A stretch of DNA of 64,000 nucleotides from contig NC_067492.1 of NCBI RefSeq assembly GCF_947179515.1, positions 12,600,513 to 12,664,512 of the forward strand, in the 5' to 3' direction. Below are positions 62,960 to 64,000 of the stretch, piece after piece; the stretch's first letter is position 1; each line of letters starts with the position of its first letter. The notes beneath the pieces are model-generated. The model was given only the letters and a program-made list of their open reading frames with translations, did not search any database and was not told the origin of the DNA. Both the position numbers and the translations under genes were made by a program. Source of the DNA: Apodemus sylvaticus (Eukaryota; Chordata; Mammalia; Rodentia; Muridae).

Positions 62960-63625
62960 GTTTGTATCCTCTCAAAATTCACATGTTGATGCCTAAGCAC
63001 ACAGTGGGATGTTACCCAAGGTTAGGGTAGGTGACCGAGTGATGTTTATGGGGCCCTTAACAGACTTAATGCCCAGTGTGGTTTGAATGAGTAATGTCCC
63101 TCATTTGCTCATGTGACTTAACACTTGGTCGCCAGACAGCGGCACTGTTTGGGAAGGTCATGGGACTTTCAGGAGGTGGAACCTCGCTAGAGGAACAGCC
63201 TTTATGGTTTTATAGCCTGGCCTCACTTCCGGCCTTTTTTCTCTGTTTCCTGGCCACCAGGCAAGTCCTACACTCCTATAGCCGTGCCTTCTCTACTATG
63301 ACCGACTATACTGGCTTGGAATTTAAGCTAACGTAGGCCTTTTCTTCCTTAAGTTGGTTTTGCTGGGCTATTGAATCCCAGCAACATAAAGGGAACTAGT
63401 ACAACATCCCTGTAAAAAGGCGCACAAGAGATTATTGATTTCTGTTCTCCTTTATGTGAGGGTACAAGCCAGTCACCTGCAAACCAGGAAGCAAGTCCTC
63501 CCAACAGAATCCACTTGCCTTGATCTCAGACTTTTAGCTTCTAGAATTATGAGGGGGAAATAAATCTGTTGTTGAATCTTTGGTCAGTGGTATGGTAGGA
63601 AAGCCACCAGCACTAAGACATCTGT
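62960..63625 (+). mobile_element. MLT1/MST-type MaLR LTR, split by an MT LTR
   Basis: Left part 62960-63076: tgtatcctctcaaaattcac, atgttgatgcctaagcacac, ttaccc-agg, ggggcccttaacag. Right part 63406-63625: gcaaaccaggaagcaagtcc, gccttgatctcagactttta, gcttctagaattatgagggg, taaatctgttgttgaatctt. This is the order of an MLT1/MST LTR. Confidence 0.78.
63077..63405 (+). mobile_element. MT-clade MaLR LTR inserted in the older LTR
   Basis: tgtggtttgaatgagtaatg, aacacttggtcgccagacag, cggcactgtttgggaaggtc, gtggaacctcgctagaggaa, tactatgaccgactatactg. Ends near tagtacaaca. Confidence 0.75.
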
Positions 63626-63682
63626 ATTAATTGGAGAAAGGGAACCAGATATTCATGTGAAATTATGCAGTGTGTATTGTAT
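63626..63682. other. short interval
   Basis: No feature. Confidence 0.4.
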
Positions 63683-64000
63683 TAATTACTTCTCCATAGT
63701 CATGATAAAATACCATGATCAAAAGCACGGTAGAGGGAGAAAACAGTTTATTTTGGCTTATAGCTCCAGAGAGATAGAATTTATCATGGTGGAGAAGTTG
63801 TGAAGGAGTAGCAGGTACAGGAAGCTAGCTGGTCACATTTTGAGCTCCACATAGGAAGTAGAATGGGAGAATAGGAAGTGAGACAAGCCTAAAAAGACCT
63901 CAGAGTCCATCCTTAGGTACACACTTTCTCCAGCTGCTAAAGGAAGCACAACCACCTAGACTGGAAGTTCCAACTGGGAACCATGTCTTCAAATCTGAGA
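63683..64000 (-). mobile_element. MaLR-type LTR (MTE-like), runs off the window
   Basis: ttaattacttctccatagtc, ccatgatcaaaagcacggta, aggaagctagctggtcacat, tttctccagctgctaaagga, caactgggaaccatgtcttc: reversed MT/MTE LTR cut by the window edge. Confidence 0.7.

Noticed and set aside
62306..63030. Protein-coding gene for a Cys/Pro/Gly/His repeat protein in the minisatellite
   Set aside because: All six frames are open because the unit has no stop and a length divisible by three. There is no promoter, splice site or known family.
63001..63060. Telomere-like ggttaggg
   Set aside because: A single occurrence inside an LTR, not an array.

Overview
This is mammalian nuclear DNA from a rodent, almost certainly house mouse (Mus) or a very close relative. 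The evidence is the repeat vocabulary: B1 with the 'gtctacaaagtgagttccagga' class of core at 58.1 kb, young B2 at 49.8 and 57.4 kb, many B3, B4/ID and RSINE1-type SINEs, MT-clade MaLR LTRs, rodent L1 (L1Md-like 3' ends at 2.4 and 47.5 kb, older Lx-like L1 at 27-37 kb), and long CA, CT, CTTT, ATCT, GATAGA and ATCC microsatellites. I recognise no exon of a cellular protein-coding gene, no tRNA, rRNA or snRNA gene, no CRISPR array and no bacterial-type operon. The window reads as intergenic or intronic DNA, and almost every long open frame lies in a microsatellite, a minisatellite or L1.

Layout. 0-8 kb: two inverted copies of one old repeat; the right copy was split by an LTR that was later split by a 5'-truncated L1 (2.43-2.97 kb). 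MaLR LTRs follow at 3.5-6.6 kb, then B3 and B1. 8-17 kb: purine tract, CT, TA/CA and GATAGA microsatellites, one LTR, a G-run cluster, and the largest repeat-poor stretches (8.4-10.3, 11.1-12.9, 13.0-14.2, 16.4-18.0 kb). 17-27 kb: SINE-rich, with a DR1-type AGGTCAG array and a duplicated 95-bp segment inside an RSINE1. 27.26-34.43 kb: a near full-length minus-strand L1 bounded by a 12-bp target-site duplication (TSD), with a 1.47-kb two-LTR retrovirus-like element inserted in ORF2. 34.44-37.37 kb: an older 5'-truncated L1. 37.4-38.3 kb: a MaLR with internal sequence. 38-47 kb: MIR, B3, solo LTRs, MLT1 and microsatellite-swollen LTRs around a repeat-poor GC-box region at 44.3-45.7 kb. 47.5-48.3 kb: an inverted (twin-primed) L1. 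49-55 kb: B2/B3, old L1, LTR, ATCT array and an unassigned GC-rich block (53.4-54.7 kb). 55-64 kb: SINE/LTR mosaic with nested LTRs and a 22-copy, 27-bp minisatellite open in all six frames (62.37-62.96 kb).

The elements do not cooperate as a pathway; what links them is insertion order. Several clean TSDs (2.4, 7.6, 27.3/34.4, 30.36/31.82, 39.7, 47.5, 49.7, 57.4, 58.1, 59.5 kb) let the history be read directly. I found no convincing new biological system. The best second-look items are the six-frame-open minisatellite, the in-window empty site at 0.3-0.6 versus 2.2-3.4 kb, the duplication into an RSINE1 at 23.9 kb, the AGGTCAG array, and the GC-rich unassigned block. All family names come from memory of consensus features and should be confirmed with RepeatMasker/Dfam.
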